A stretch of DNA of 9,891 nt from NCBI GenBank assembly GCA_021442885.1, contig JABUVA010000029.1, forward strand, positions 8,737-18,627, read 5' to 3'. The notes below the pieces were generated by a model that made no database searches, was not told the origin of the DNA, and saw only the letters and a program-made list of their open reading frames with translations. The position numbers and the translations under genes are program-made. Source of the stretch: Methanobrevibacter sp. Lineage in GTDB: Archaea > Methanobacteriota > Methanobacteria > Methanobacteriales > Methanobacteriaceae. Positions 1 through 6,131 of the stretch are shown here, one piece after another. Position 1 is the first letter of the stretch. Each line of letters begins with the position of its first letter.

Positions 1-67
1 ATCATTAATTGAAATGAAAGCATTTTTAGAATATAATAAAATTATAGGACCAAATAGTGTTAATTAA
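1..67 (+). CDS. C-terminal end of an unidentified protein (partial, cut by window start)
   Basis: An open frame enters from the left edge (first whole codon at base 2) and ends with TAA at 65-67. It encodes a tail reading SLIEMKAFLEYNKIIGPNSVN. The family cannot be recognised from 21 residues. Support for a real gene end is the hairpin and T-run directly over and after the stop codon, which is what a plus-strand transcript would need. The other two plus-strand frames hit stops within the first few codons. It converges on the minus-strand ATPase gene that ends at 97. No function is proposed. Confidence 0.45.
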   Translation, partial: SLIEMKAFLEYNKIIGPNSVN

Positions 68-88
68 TTTAACACTTCTTCTTTTTTT
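56..88 (+). terminator. Hairpin plus T-run terminator of the incoming gene
   Basis: AGTGTTAA (56-63) pairs perfectly with TTAACACT (69-76) around a 5-base loop. A pyrimidine-rich tract with seven T (82-88) follows. The hairpin spans the stop codon at 65-67. The tail is T-rich only in the plus direction, so it should end the gene entering from the left and not the ATPase gene arriving from the other side. Confidence 0.6.
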
Positions 89-96
89 AATATTAT

Positions 97-1212
97 TTAG
101 AAATATCCTTCATTTACACCTAAATTTATTTTTTTATGAATATTTTTAATAATTTCAAAAGCATCTTCATATTCACTGTATACTTCACTAATAGATAAAT
201 CATCTAATAACCTTAGATAATAAGTATCATCAATATCGTCTTTTTCAATATGATAGAAATTAGTTTCGGAATATATATTGTAGAATTTACAATAAGCTTC
301 AAGAGCCTCTGTTAAAAATGGACTATTAGTATTAATATAAAGAGTTATATTTAATTTTAAAGCAAATAAAACTAGAATTTCTGCTAATTTTACTTGTAAT
401 AATGGGTGAAGATCATTTTCTGGATTGTCTAGTATCAAATAGCTATTTTTTGATAATTGATTATCTAATAATAATCTTCTTAATTGATCTAGTAGCATTA
501 ATCCAGCTGGGGGTTCACAGACATTACAATTATTTATTGTTTCATCGATTTTATTAGCCATTTTTATAATGTCTTCATCATCTGTTGAATCAAAACGACG
601 AAGTTTGTGTCTTACTTGAGTATTATGATAGGGGTCTATTTTTTTATCAATTGTCATATATATGACATTTTCTAAGTTTAAATTATGTAAATCATTGATA
701 ATTTCTCCATCCTCTTCTAAAACTATTTTTTCATTATTGTTATAGAATGTAATTTTAGAATCTTGCAGTAAAACTCCAATGTAGCAAAATTCAGATTTTA
801 ATAGAAAATCAAGATTTCCATAATACTGCTCTTCTTTAGTTTCATCAAATAACTTTTCTATACGATCCAATTCATTTAATAAATTAGTTTTATCATAAAA
901 TTCTTCATTTATTATAATTTGTCTAAATAACTCTAAACATTCTTTATTTTTATCATCATATAGAAATTCGTGACAATCATCTAATTTTTTATTTTGTGAA
1001 ACCTCATATCTAACTAAGTAATGTAATATTTCCATATATATTTTATATTCTGTTATCATCTCATAGTCTTTTGATGCTGGAGCTAGAAAACAATATAAAA
1101 TGCCTGATAGGTTTGATTTTATAACACTATTTTTTCCAGTAATTACATTAATTTTTTTAAGGTCTATATTTGCAGTGTTTATTAACCCTAAGTTTTCAAT
1201 TTTAAACTTCAT
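97..1212 (-). CDS. AAA/ABC-type ATPase-like protein with degenerate nucleotide-binding motifs
   Basis: This 371-residue protein has the layout of the stand-alone SMC/ABC-like 'AAA family ATPases' (AAA_15/AAA_21 type) common in gut methanogens and Firmicutes. An N-terminal strand and P-loop region (residues 1-45) lead to a long divergent middle. A C-terminal block follows with a signature-like segment (PPAG, 234-237), a Walker B region (YLILDNPENDLHP, 258-270) and a switch segment (NTNSPF, 294-299). Key positions deviate from the family: the P-loop reads GKNSVIKS (26-33) with Ile where GK[ST] needs Gly, the residue after the Walker B Asp is Asn263 rather than Glu, and the usual Ser of the signature is Ala236. 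Lys32 and Asp262 remain. The frame is intact, and AGGTGAT sits just before the ATG. The gene stands alone, so its partner and role are unknown. Family placement is fairly sure; activity is doubtful. Confidence 0.8.
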   Translation of the reverse strand: MKFKIENLGLINTANIDLKKINVITGKNSVIKSNLSGILYCFLAPASKDYEMITEYKIYMEILHYLVRYEVSQNKKLDDCHEFLYDDKNKECLELFRQIIINEEFYDKTNLLNELDRIEKLFDETKEEQYYGNLDFLLKSEFCYIGVLLQDSKITFYNNNEKIVLEEDGEIINDLHNLNLENVIYMTIDKKIDPYHNTQVRHKLRRFDSTDDEDIIKMANKIDETINNCNVCEPPAGLMLLDQLRRLLLDNQLSKNSYLILDNPENDLHPLLQVKLAEILVLFALKLNITLYINTNSPFLTEALEAYCKFYNIYSETNFYHIEKDDIDDTYYLRLLDDLSISEVYSEYEDAFEIIKNIHKKINLGVNEGYF

Positions 1213-1269
1213 TAAATCACCTAATAATAAATTTATTTTAATAATAAATATTAAAAACTATTTAATTAA

Positions 1270-1277
1270 AATATAAA
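1270..1277 (-). promoter_or_regulatory. Candidate TATA box of the ATPase-like gene
   Basis: On the minus strand TTTATATT lies about 58 bases before the ATG at 1212, which would place the transcription start near 1250 and give a leader of about 35-40 bases. A second, symmetric TATA-like box TTTATAAA at 1310-1317 could serve the same gene. The region is so AT-rich that the choice is uncertain. Confidence 0.35.
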
Positions 1278-1499
1278 CACTTAATAATTATGTTTTTATG
1301 AAATCAATATTTATAAACTAGATAAAAATTTCTAAATGAAAGCAATGCTGATAAAAATATAAACTTCAATTATGCCTAAGATTATAAAATAATGAATATA
1401 TGAGCTTAAAAATATGCAATGAAAAATTGATTATTATTAAATTGCTAAAAAAATTTTAATGAAAATTATAGACCCAATATATTCATAACATAATTATCT

Positions 1500-1515
1500 A
1501 AAAATAATTTATAAG
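1500..1515 (+). promoter_or_regulatory. Candidate BRE/TATA promoter of the cbiC-hemL operon
   Basis: TTTATAAG at 1508-1515 is preceded by an A-rich stretch (AAAAATAA-like, from 1500) that fits an archaeal BRE. A transcription start about 25 bases downstream would fall near 1535-1540 and leave a leader of about 25 bases before the ATG at 1562. No ribosome binding site is visible in that leader. Confidence 0.5.
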
Positions 1516-1561
1516 GTAATATTAAATAACATTTAACTAATATTAAATTAAATTAATAATT

Positions 1562-2209
1562 ATGAAAGATAATAACCATGATACATTTATGGGTGCATCA
1601 ACTAAACAGGGCCTAGACATAGCCAATAAAAGTCGTGAAATTATTCGCAACCTTATTGGTGAAGAGATTAAAGATTTGAAGCCCGCTGAAAAGGATATTG
1701 TTGAAAGAATTGTTCATTCTACTGCTGATCCTGAATATGCAAAACTTGTTTATATGAGTCCTGACTTTGTTGAAGTAGCTATTAAATCAATGAAAAATAA
1801 TGAAACTATTTTAACAGATATTAATATGGTAAAATCTGGAATTACACGTTATGATGGTAATGTAGAATGCTATATTAAAAATGAGGATGTTAAAAGAATT
1901 GCTAAAGAAAATCAAATTACAAGAGCAGCAGCTGCTATTAGATATGCAGCTGAGAATGATTTTGAAGGAATTATAGTCTCAGGTAATGCTCCAACAGCTG
2001 TTTGGGAAGCTATGGATTTATATAATAATGGTGAAATAAACTTAAAAGCTATTGTTGGCGTTCCTGTTGGTTTTGTAGGGGCGGCAGATAGTAAAGAAGC
2101 TTTGAGAAAATCTAATATTCCAAATATTATCACTAAAGGACCTAAAGGAGGAACTCCAATAGCTGTAGCCTGTGTTAATTCATTAATTCAAACTTTAAAA
2201 GAGGTATAA
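1562..2209 (+). CDS. cbiC: Precorrin-8X / cobalt-precorrin-8 methylmutase
   Basis: CbiC/CobH moves the C11 methyl group of (cobalt-)precorrin-8 to C12, giving (hydrogeno- or cob-)yrinate in cobalamin synthesis; methanogens need the cofactor for methyl transfer. The 215 residues match the family in length. The catalytic His lies in ERIVHSTADPEYA (His52). Further conserved parts are TRAAAAIR (120-127), SGNAPTA (140-146), VGVPVGFVGAADSKEAL (165-181) and TKGPKGGTPIAVACVNSL (191-208). The start is not certain: neither Met1 nor Met10 (base 1589, beginning MGASTKQG) has a Shine-Dalgarno sequence, and family similarity clearly begins only near Met10. The stop lies 3 bases before hemL, whose ribosome binding site is inside this gene's end, so the two should be translated from one mRNA. 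Confidence 0.95.
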   Translation: MKDNNHDTFMGASTKQGLDIANKSREIIRNLIGEEIKDLKPAEKDIVERIVHSTADPEYAKLVYMSPDFVEVAIKSMKNNETILTDINMVKSGITRYDGNVECYIKNEDVKRIAKENQITRAAAAIRYAAENDFEGIIVSGNAPTAVWEAMDLYNNGEINLKAIVGVPVGFVGAADSKEALRKSNIPNIITKGPKGGTPIAVACVNSLIQTLKEV

Positions 2210-2212
2210 AAT

Positions 2213-3478
2213 ATGAATGCAGAAAAATTATTTGAAGAAGCTAAAAAATATATTCCTGGTGGTGTAAACTCACCTTTAAGAGCATTTAAACCTTATCCAT
2301 TTTTTGTAGAACGTGGAGAGGGTCCTTATCTATTTGACACTGATGGTAATAAGTATATTGATTATTGTCTTGCTTATGGTCCTTTAATTTTAGGCCATGC
2401 AGATCCACAAGTTGTTAATGCATTAAATAAACAAGCTAGTTTAGGAACAGCTTATGGTGCTCCTACTGAAGGAGAAATCACACTTGCAAAAGAAGTGGTT
2501 GATAGAATTCCTTCAGCAGAAAAAGTCCGTTTTGTAAATAGTGGTGGTGAAGCTACTATGAGTGCAATTCGTGTTGCTAGAGGTTTTACTGGAAGAGATA
2601 AGATTGTTAAATTTGAAGGTGCATATCATGGTGCCCATGATTATTGTCTTTTAAAAAAAGGTTCTACCACAGAAGCTATTCCTGATTGTAAAGGAATACC
2701 ATTAGACACCGCTAAAAATACTTTAATAATCCCTTATAACGATGAAGATGCATTAATTAAATTAATAGATGAGGAAGGAGAAAATATCGCTTGTATTATT
2801 TTAGAAGTAATAATGGGCAATATTGGATTCATACCTCCTAAACCAGGTTTTCTTGAGCTTCTAAGAGAAATAACCGAGGAAAATGGCATTGTTTTAATCT
2901 TTGATGAAGTTATTACAGGCTTTAGATTATCAAGAGGAGGTGCTCAAGAATATTATAATGTTACACCAGATTTAACTACTTTAGGTAAAATTGTTGGTGG
3001 AGGCCTTCCAATGGGAGCTTATTGTGGTAAAAAAGAAATTATGGATGTTACTGCACCTGTAGGGCCTGTTTATCAAGCTGGAACATTTAGTGGAAATCCT
3101 ATGTCTGTTACTGCAGGAATTAATATGTTAAAACAATTAGATGATAATACATATTCTAATTTAGATGAAAAAGGAACATATTTAAGAGAATCTATGGAAG
3201 ACATAATTGAAGATTTAGATTTAAATATTAAGCCTGTTGGTGCTGGATCAATGTATCAGGTGTACTTTAATCCTAATGATGTTGTAAATTCTAATGATGC
3301 TAAAGCTTCAGATGCTAAAAGATTTTTAATTTACTTTAAAGAATTGTTAAAAGAAGGTATTTTTATTCCTCCAAGTCAATTTGAATGTAATTTCTTATCT
3401 ACAACACATACAACCGAAGATTTAGACCAAACTATAATTACAATAGAAAAAGCTTTAAAAATAGCTTTTGAAAAATAG
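2213..3478 (+). CDS. hemL: Glutamate-1-semialdehyde 2,1-aminomutase
   Basis: This PLP enzyme converts glutamate-1-semialdehyde to 5-aminolevulinate, the entry compound for all tetrapyrroles in archaea using the C5 route (cobalamin, F430, siroheme). The 421 residues are full length for a class III aminotransferase. PGGVNSPLRAF (15-25) is the N-terminal hallmark. GAYHGAHDY (136-144), FDEVITGFR (230-238, with Asp231 for the PLP ring nitrogen) and TLGKIVGGGLPMGAY (256-270, with Lys259 as Schiff base) are the active-site motifs. The segment usually reading NSGTEATMSAIR is NSGGEATMSAIR here (109-120), a mild deviation near the PLP phosphate. GAGGT at 2201-2205 lies 7 bases before the ATG, inside the end of cbiC. 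Pairing with cbiC fits a shared tetrapyrrole operon. Confidence 0.97.
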   Translation: MNAEKLFEEAKKYIPGGVNSPLRAFKPYPFFVERGEGPYLFDTDGNKYIDYCLAYGPLILGHADPQVVNALNKQASLGTAYGAPTEGEITLAKEVVDRIPSAEKVRFVNSGGEATMSAIRVARGFTGRDKIVKFEGAYHGAHDYCLLKKGSTTEAIPDCKGIPLDTAKNTLIIPYNDEDALIKLIDEEGENIACIILEVIMGNIGFIPPKPGFLELLREITEENGIVLIFDEVITGFRLSRGGAQEYYNVTPDLTTLGKIVGGGLPMGAYCGKKEIMDVTAPVGPVYQAGTFSGNPMSVTAGINMLKQLDDNTYSNLDEKGTYLRESMEDIIEDLDLNIKPVGAGSMYQVYFNPNDVVNSNDAKASDAKRFLIYFKELLKEGIFIPPSQFECNFLSTTHTTEDLDQTIITIEKALKIAFEK

Positions 3479-3487
3479 TTTTATATA
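3471..3487 (+). promoter_or_regulatory. Candidate internal promoter for the signal peptidase-argS pair
   Basis: GAAAAATAG followed by TTTTATATA (3479-3487) at the very end of hemL resembles a purine-rich BRE and TATA box. A start about 25 bases on would fall near 3508-3512, leaving a short leader with the AGGTG site at 3521-3525 before the ATG at 3531. The 52-base gap after hemL is larger than the other gaps in the run, which suits a separate or additional promoter. Read-through from hemL is equally possible because no terminator is visible. Confidence 0.4.
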
Positions 3488-3530
3488 TTATTTAAACTAT
3501 AAATTAAATGTATAATAAATAGGTGTTTTT

Positions 3531-3953
3531 ATGGTTGATACGAAAGAAGTTGTATCATATATTATAATAATTATTATAGCTCTTTTAATAGCTCAACACT
3601 TAAATGTTGTTGTTTCAGGTAGTATGGAACCAGTATTTCAGAGAGGAGATATTGTAGCTGTTGAAAAAGCTAATTTACTAGGAATTCATGAATTTGATCC
3701 AAAAGATGTGAGAGTTGGAGATATTGTTGTTTATAATGCTAAATGGGTTAAAGAACCTGTTATTCATAGAGTTATAAATATTACAGAAATTAATGGTAGC
3801 ACGTATTATGTTATTAAAGGAGATCATAATAATGCTCCTGACCCTTATTATGTTGAACCAAACCAAATTACAGATAGAGTAATTACTATAGGTGGAAATC
3901 CTGTTATTATTCCTTATATTGGAAACATAAACCTTTGGATTAAAGGATTATAA
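3531..3953 (+). CDS. Archaeal type I signal peptidase
   Basis: This is a membrane-bound protease that cleaves signal peptides from exported proteins, of the archaeal/ER Sec11-like type (peptidase family S26B). The protein has 140 residues. One transmembrane segment, with a run of six Ile, covers about residues 8-22. The Ser box follows as SGSMEP (29-34, nucleophile Ser31). Then come VIHRV (77-81, His79), which takes the place of the bacterial Lys, and KGDHNNAPDP (96-105) with Asp98 and Asp104. Their 6-residue spacing matches the two functionally important Asp residues known from the Methanococcus voltae enzyme. No second membrane helix is obvious at the C terminus, so the catalytic domain should face outward on a single anchor. 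AGGTG at 3521-3525 supports the start. argS follows after 18 bases. Confidence 0.93.
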   Translation: MVDTKEVVSYIIIIIIALLIAQHLNVVVSGSMEPVFQRGDIVAVEKANLLGIHEFDPKDVRVGDIVVYNAKWVKEPVIHRVINITEINGSTYYVIKGDHNNAPDPYYVEPNQITDRVITIGGNPVIIPYIGNINLWIKGL

Positions 3954-3971
3954 ATAAATGATGGTGAATAA

Positions 3972-5675
3972 ATGTATTTTGAAATAGAAAAAGAAGCTAT
4001 TGCTTCAATTAAAAAAGCAGTTAAAAGTCTTGACTGTGAAATTGATGATGATTTTCGTTTAGAGTTTCCACCTAATCCAGATTTAGGTGATTTAGCTAGT
4101 ACAATATCATTTCTATTAGCTAAACAACTTAGAAAATCACCACACTTAATTGCTAAAGAATTAATTGATGTAATTGAAGTTCCAGAAATCTTTGAAAAAG
4201 TTGAAGCTGTTGGGCCTTATGTGAATTTTTTCATTGATTATTCTAACTTTTCTAAACTTTTACTTAACAAAATTGATGAAAGATATGGGCAATTACCTAA
4301 AGTTGATGAGAAAATTGTCCTTGAACATACATCTGCAAATCCTAATGGCCCTTTACATGTAGGGCATGTAAGAAATTCAATTTTTGGAGATTCTCTTGCA
4401 AGACTTTTAAAATTATCTGGTCGTGATGTTGAAACCCAATATTATGTAAATGATATGGGAAGACAAATAGCTATTATTGTTTTTGGTATTAAAGAACTTG
4501 GTCTTAAAATAGAAGATCAAGAGGGAGATAAAATTGACCATAAAATTGGAAGACTTTACTACAAAGCTAATCGAAAACTTGAAGAAGATGATGATTTAAA
4601 CCCTAGTGATGTAGATGTATTAATTAAAAAATATGAAAGTGGTGAAGACCCTGAATTAAATAGAATATTCGAAGAAGTAGTTGAAAGTTGTTTGTCTGGA
4701 ATTAAGGAAACACTTCAAAGAATTAATATTAACCATGATAGTTTCCAATGGGAAGGTCAATTCATACGTAACGGTGATGTTGACAATTTACTAAAATACA
4801 TTGAAGATGAAGGATTCATTTCAAAAGATGAAGTTGAATACATAGATTTATCATTTTGGAATATTGAAAAAGAATTCATTCTAAGAAGATCAGACGGCTC
4901 ATCACTATACTCAACAAGAGATTTAGCCTATCATAGATTTAAAAATCAACGTGGAGATGTAGTACTAGATATTCTAGGCTCTGATCATAAACTAGCTGCA
5001 AAACAAATTGGAGTAATATTCGAAGAAATACTACAGGAAAAAATACCTGAAGTAATATTCTATGAATTTATAACCTTACCAGAAGGTTCCATGTCAACAA
5101 GAGCAGGAGTGTTTATATCTGTAGATGAAATTGTTGATGAAGCAGTTAAAAGAGCATCTGAAGAAATTGAAAAAAGAAATCCTGAATTGACTCCTGAAGA
5201 AATACTTCCAATAGCTGAACAAATTGGAATTGGAGCAATAAGATTCTTTATAGCTAAACTCTCACCTGAAAAACATATAACATTTAAATGGGAGGAAGCA
5301 TTAAGCTTTGAGAGAGGCTGTGCATCAATTCAATATGCACATGCAAGAGCATGTAAACTTCTTAAAAAAGTTGATAAAGACATTAGTAGTTTAGATATTC
5401 CAGATAACTGGACACCTAATGAAAATGAAAAAGATTTAGTTAGAATGTTAGCTAAATTCCCACAAGTAGTTGAAGAATCAGCAGATAAACAAAGAGTACA
5501 CAATATAACACAATATTGTCAAGATTTAGCTAATAGTTTTAATAAATTCTATAAAGCAGAACAAGTAATTGGATCTGAAAATGAGGATGTAAGACTTATT
5601 CTTGTTGATAAATCTAGAATTACTTTAAGAAATGCTTTAGATATTTTAGGAGTTTCAGCTCCTGAAAAAATGTAA
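3972..5675 (+). CDS. argS: Arginyl-tRNA synthetase
   Basis: This class Ia enzyme charges tRNA-Arg with arginine using ATP. The 567 residues are full length. The N-terminal tRNA-binding (Add1) domain covers about residues 1-105. The catalytic core carries SANPNGPLHVGHVRN (121-135, HIGH motif as HVGH at 129-132), YYVNDMGRQ (157-165) and LGSDHK (335-340). The KMSKS-equivalent loop is GSMSTRAG (372-379), so both lysines of the canonical motif are absent; departures here are known in ArgRS. The C-terminal helical anticodon-binding domain starts near 420 and ends in the typical SAPEKM. GGTGA at 3963-3967 sets the start. It lies 18 bases after the signal peptidase gene and is probably co-transcribed with it. 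Codon use shifts within the gene: six CTA Leu codons cluster between about 4880 and 5035, against two in the preceding 300 codons. Confidence 0.97.
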   Translation: MYFEIEKEAIASIKKAVKSLDCEIDDDFRLEFPPNPDLGDLASTISFLLAKQLRKSPHLIAKELIDVIEVPEIFEKVEAVGPYVNFFIDYSNFSKLLLNKIDERYGQLPKVDEKIVLEHTSANPNGPLHVGHVRNSIFGDSLARLLKLSGRDVETQYYVNDMGRQIAIIVFGIKELGLKIEDQEGDKIDHKIGRLYYKANRKLEEDDDLNPSDVDVLIKKYESGEDPELNRIFEEVVESCLSGIKETLQRININHDSFQWEGQFIRNGDVDNLLKYIEDEGFISKDEVEYIDLSFWNIEKEFILRRSDGSSLYSTRDLAYHRFKNQRGDVVLDILGSDHKLAAKQIGVIFEEILQEKIPEVIFYEFITLPEGSMSTRAGVFISVDEIVDEAVKRASEEIEKRNPELTPEEILPIAEQIGIGAIRFFIAKLSPEKHITFKWEEALSFERGCASIQYAHARACKLLKKVDKDISSLDIPDNWTPNENEKDLVRMLAKFPQVVEESADKQRVHNITQYCQDLANSFNKFYKAEQVIGSENEDVRLILVDKSRITLRNALDILGVSAPEKM

Positions 5676-5683
5676 TTAAAAAA

Positions 5684-5725
5684 ATTTAATATATGTGCTT
5701 AATTGCACATATTTAAATAATTTTT
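5684..5725. terminator. Bidirectional terminator hairpin between argS and the AbrB-type gene
   Basis: ATATGTGC (5691-5698) pairs with GCACATAT (5705-5712) around TTAATT. With T5690 bulged out, six more pairs extend the stem (5684-5689 with 5713-5718). Five T follow on the plus strand (5721-5725). Seven A precede it (5678-5684), giving a U-run for minus-strand RNA. It lies between two convergent genes and reaches into the stop codon of the minus-strand one, so it can end both transcripts. Confidence 0.7.
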
Positions 5726-5888
5726 AAACATTCTCGTTTTTCCTAAATTTAACAACCGTTTCTCCTTTATCGTTGTTACACCACAAGATGGTGATTTCAT
5801 CATCAGCACCAATCTCATGTTTTTTTCTAACTTCCATAGGGACAGTAGTCCTATTATTTTTATATAATTTAGAATTAGCTAATAACAT
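5724..5888 (-). CDS. Small AbrB/MazE/SpoVT-type DNA-binding protein
   Basis: This 54-residue reading frame runs from ATG (5888-5886) to TAA (5726-5724). It matches the swapped-hairpin AbrB fold: SKLYKNNRTTVPMEVRKK (residues 6-23) parallels the family pattern with a polar turn, T-[VI]-P and E-[VI]-R-K. It is followed by an acidic turn IGADDEI (26-32), two more strands (ITILW, ETVVKF), and a basic tail. Such proteins bind DNA as dimers and act as transcription regulators or as antitoxins. No toxin gene lies beside it, so a stand-alone regulator is more likely. A strong AGGTGA (5894-5899) lies 5 bases before the ATG, and an archaeal TATA box lies further upstream. The gene lies downstream of argF on the same strand but 243 bases away with its own promoter. 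The target is unknown; autoregulation is a guess from a nearby inverted repeat. Confidence 0.85.
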   Translation of the reverse strand: MLLANSKLYKNNRTTVPMEVRKKHEIGADDEITILWCNNDKGETVVKFRKNENV

Positions 5889-5916
5889 ATATATCACCTA
5901 TTACCTTTTAGTGATG

Positions 5917-5928
5917 TGTATTAGTACA
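5917..5928. promoter_or_regulatory. Short inverted repeat at the predicted start of the AbrB-type gene (candidate operator)
   Basis: TGTATTAGTACA consists of arms TGTA and TACA around 4 bases. It lies between the TATA box (5935-5942) and the predicted transcription start (about 5910-5914). A dimeric repressor bound here would block initiation. The arms are only 4 bases, so chance is a real alternative. Confidence 0.25.
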
Positions 5929-5934
5929 TTTTCA

Positions 5935-5950
5935 TTTATAAAGTTTTTGT
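5935..5950 (-). promoter_or_regulatory. BRE/TATA promoter of the AbrB-type gene
   Basis: Read on the minus strand, ACAAAAAC (5950-5943) is followed by TTTATAAA (5942-5935), a good archaeal BRE/TATA pair. Transcription should start about 25 bases downstream, near 5910-5914, leaving a leader of about 22-26 bases that contains the AGGTGA site. Confidence 0.6.
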
Positions 5951-6110
5951 TTTTTATAATACGAATAAAATAACAATAAAACTTAATTTATTTATTTTCC
6001 TTAGTGTTAATTAAGTATAAAAATAGCTAAGATAATTATTCAGGAAAAAAATAAAATATATGTTTTATTATATTAATTACAATTAGGATTGCTAATAATA
6101 AATTTTATAT

Positions 6111-6131
6111 TTTCACATAGCCTATGTGAAA
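6111..6131 (-). terminator. Hairpin directly after the argF stop codon
   Basis: TTTCACATA (6111-6119) and TATGTGAAA (6123-6131) pair perfectly over 9 bases around a 3-base loop and begin at the base next to the argF stop codon. In the transcript the stem is followed by an AU-rich but not strongly U-rich stretch, so it could be a terminator or a 3'-end stabilising hairpin. Confidence 0.5.

Larger units (their letters stand above)
1213..1561. other. Divergent AT-rich intergenic spacer, no gene seen
   Basis: The 349 bases between the ATPase-like gene and cbiC contain only very short open frames (for example an 8-codon frame starting at 1336) without ribosome binding sites. The spacer holds promoter-like boxes at both ends. 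It also holds one long-range inverted repeat, ATGAATATAT at 1392-1401 and ATATATTCAT at 1477-1486, 75 bases apart. No tRNA-like or other structured RNA is visible. Confidence 0.6.

Noticed and set aside
1392..1486. Inverted repeat ATGAATATAT ... ATATATTCAT, 75 bases apart, before cbiC
   Set aside because: A 10-base AT-rich match at this distance is expected by chance in such DNA; no transposase or target duplication accompanies it, so it is noted only as part of the spacer.
1213..1561. Possible cobalamin-responsive riboswitch or small RNA upstream of cbiC
   Set aside because: There is no B12-box-like conserved sequence and no extended GC-containing stem, which a structured RNA would show clearly in an AT-rich genome.
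1912..2133. Minus-strand frame of 73 codons within cbiC
   Set aside because: It lies fully antisense to conserved CbiC motifs and has no translation signals.
3678..3866. Minus-strand frame of 62 codons within the signal peptidase gene
   Set aside because: It is antisense to the catalytic region of a clear protease; its Asn/Ile/Met-rich product is typical of a shadow frame.
5773..5973. Plus-strand frame of 66 codons with hydrophobic stretches that looks like a small membrane protein
   Set aside because: It is the antisense of the AbrB-type gene and its promoter, lacks a ribosome binding site, and its hydrophobicity follows from AT-rich antisense codons. The minus-strand gene explains the region better.
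5724..5973. Toxin-antitoxin pair with the AbrB/MazE-like protein as antitoxin
   Set aside because: No second small frame with translation signals lies on either side: argS ends just downstream, and the upstream 243 bases to argF hold no open frame with a ribosome binding site.
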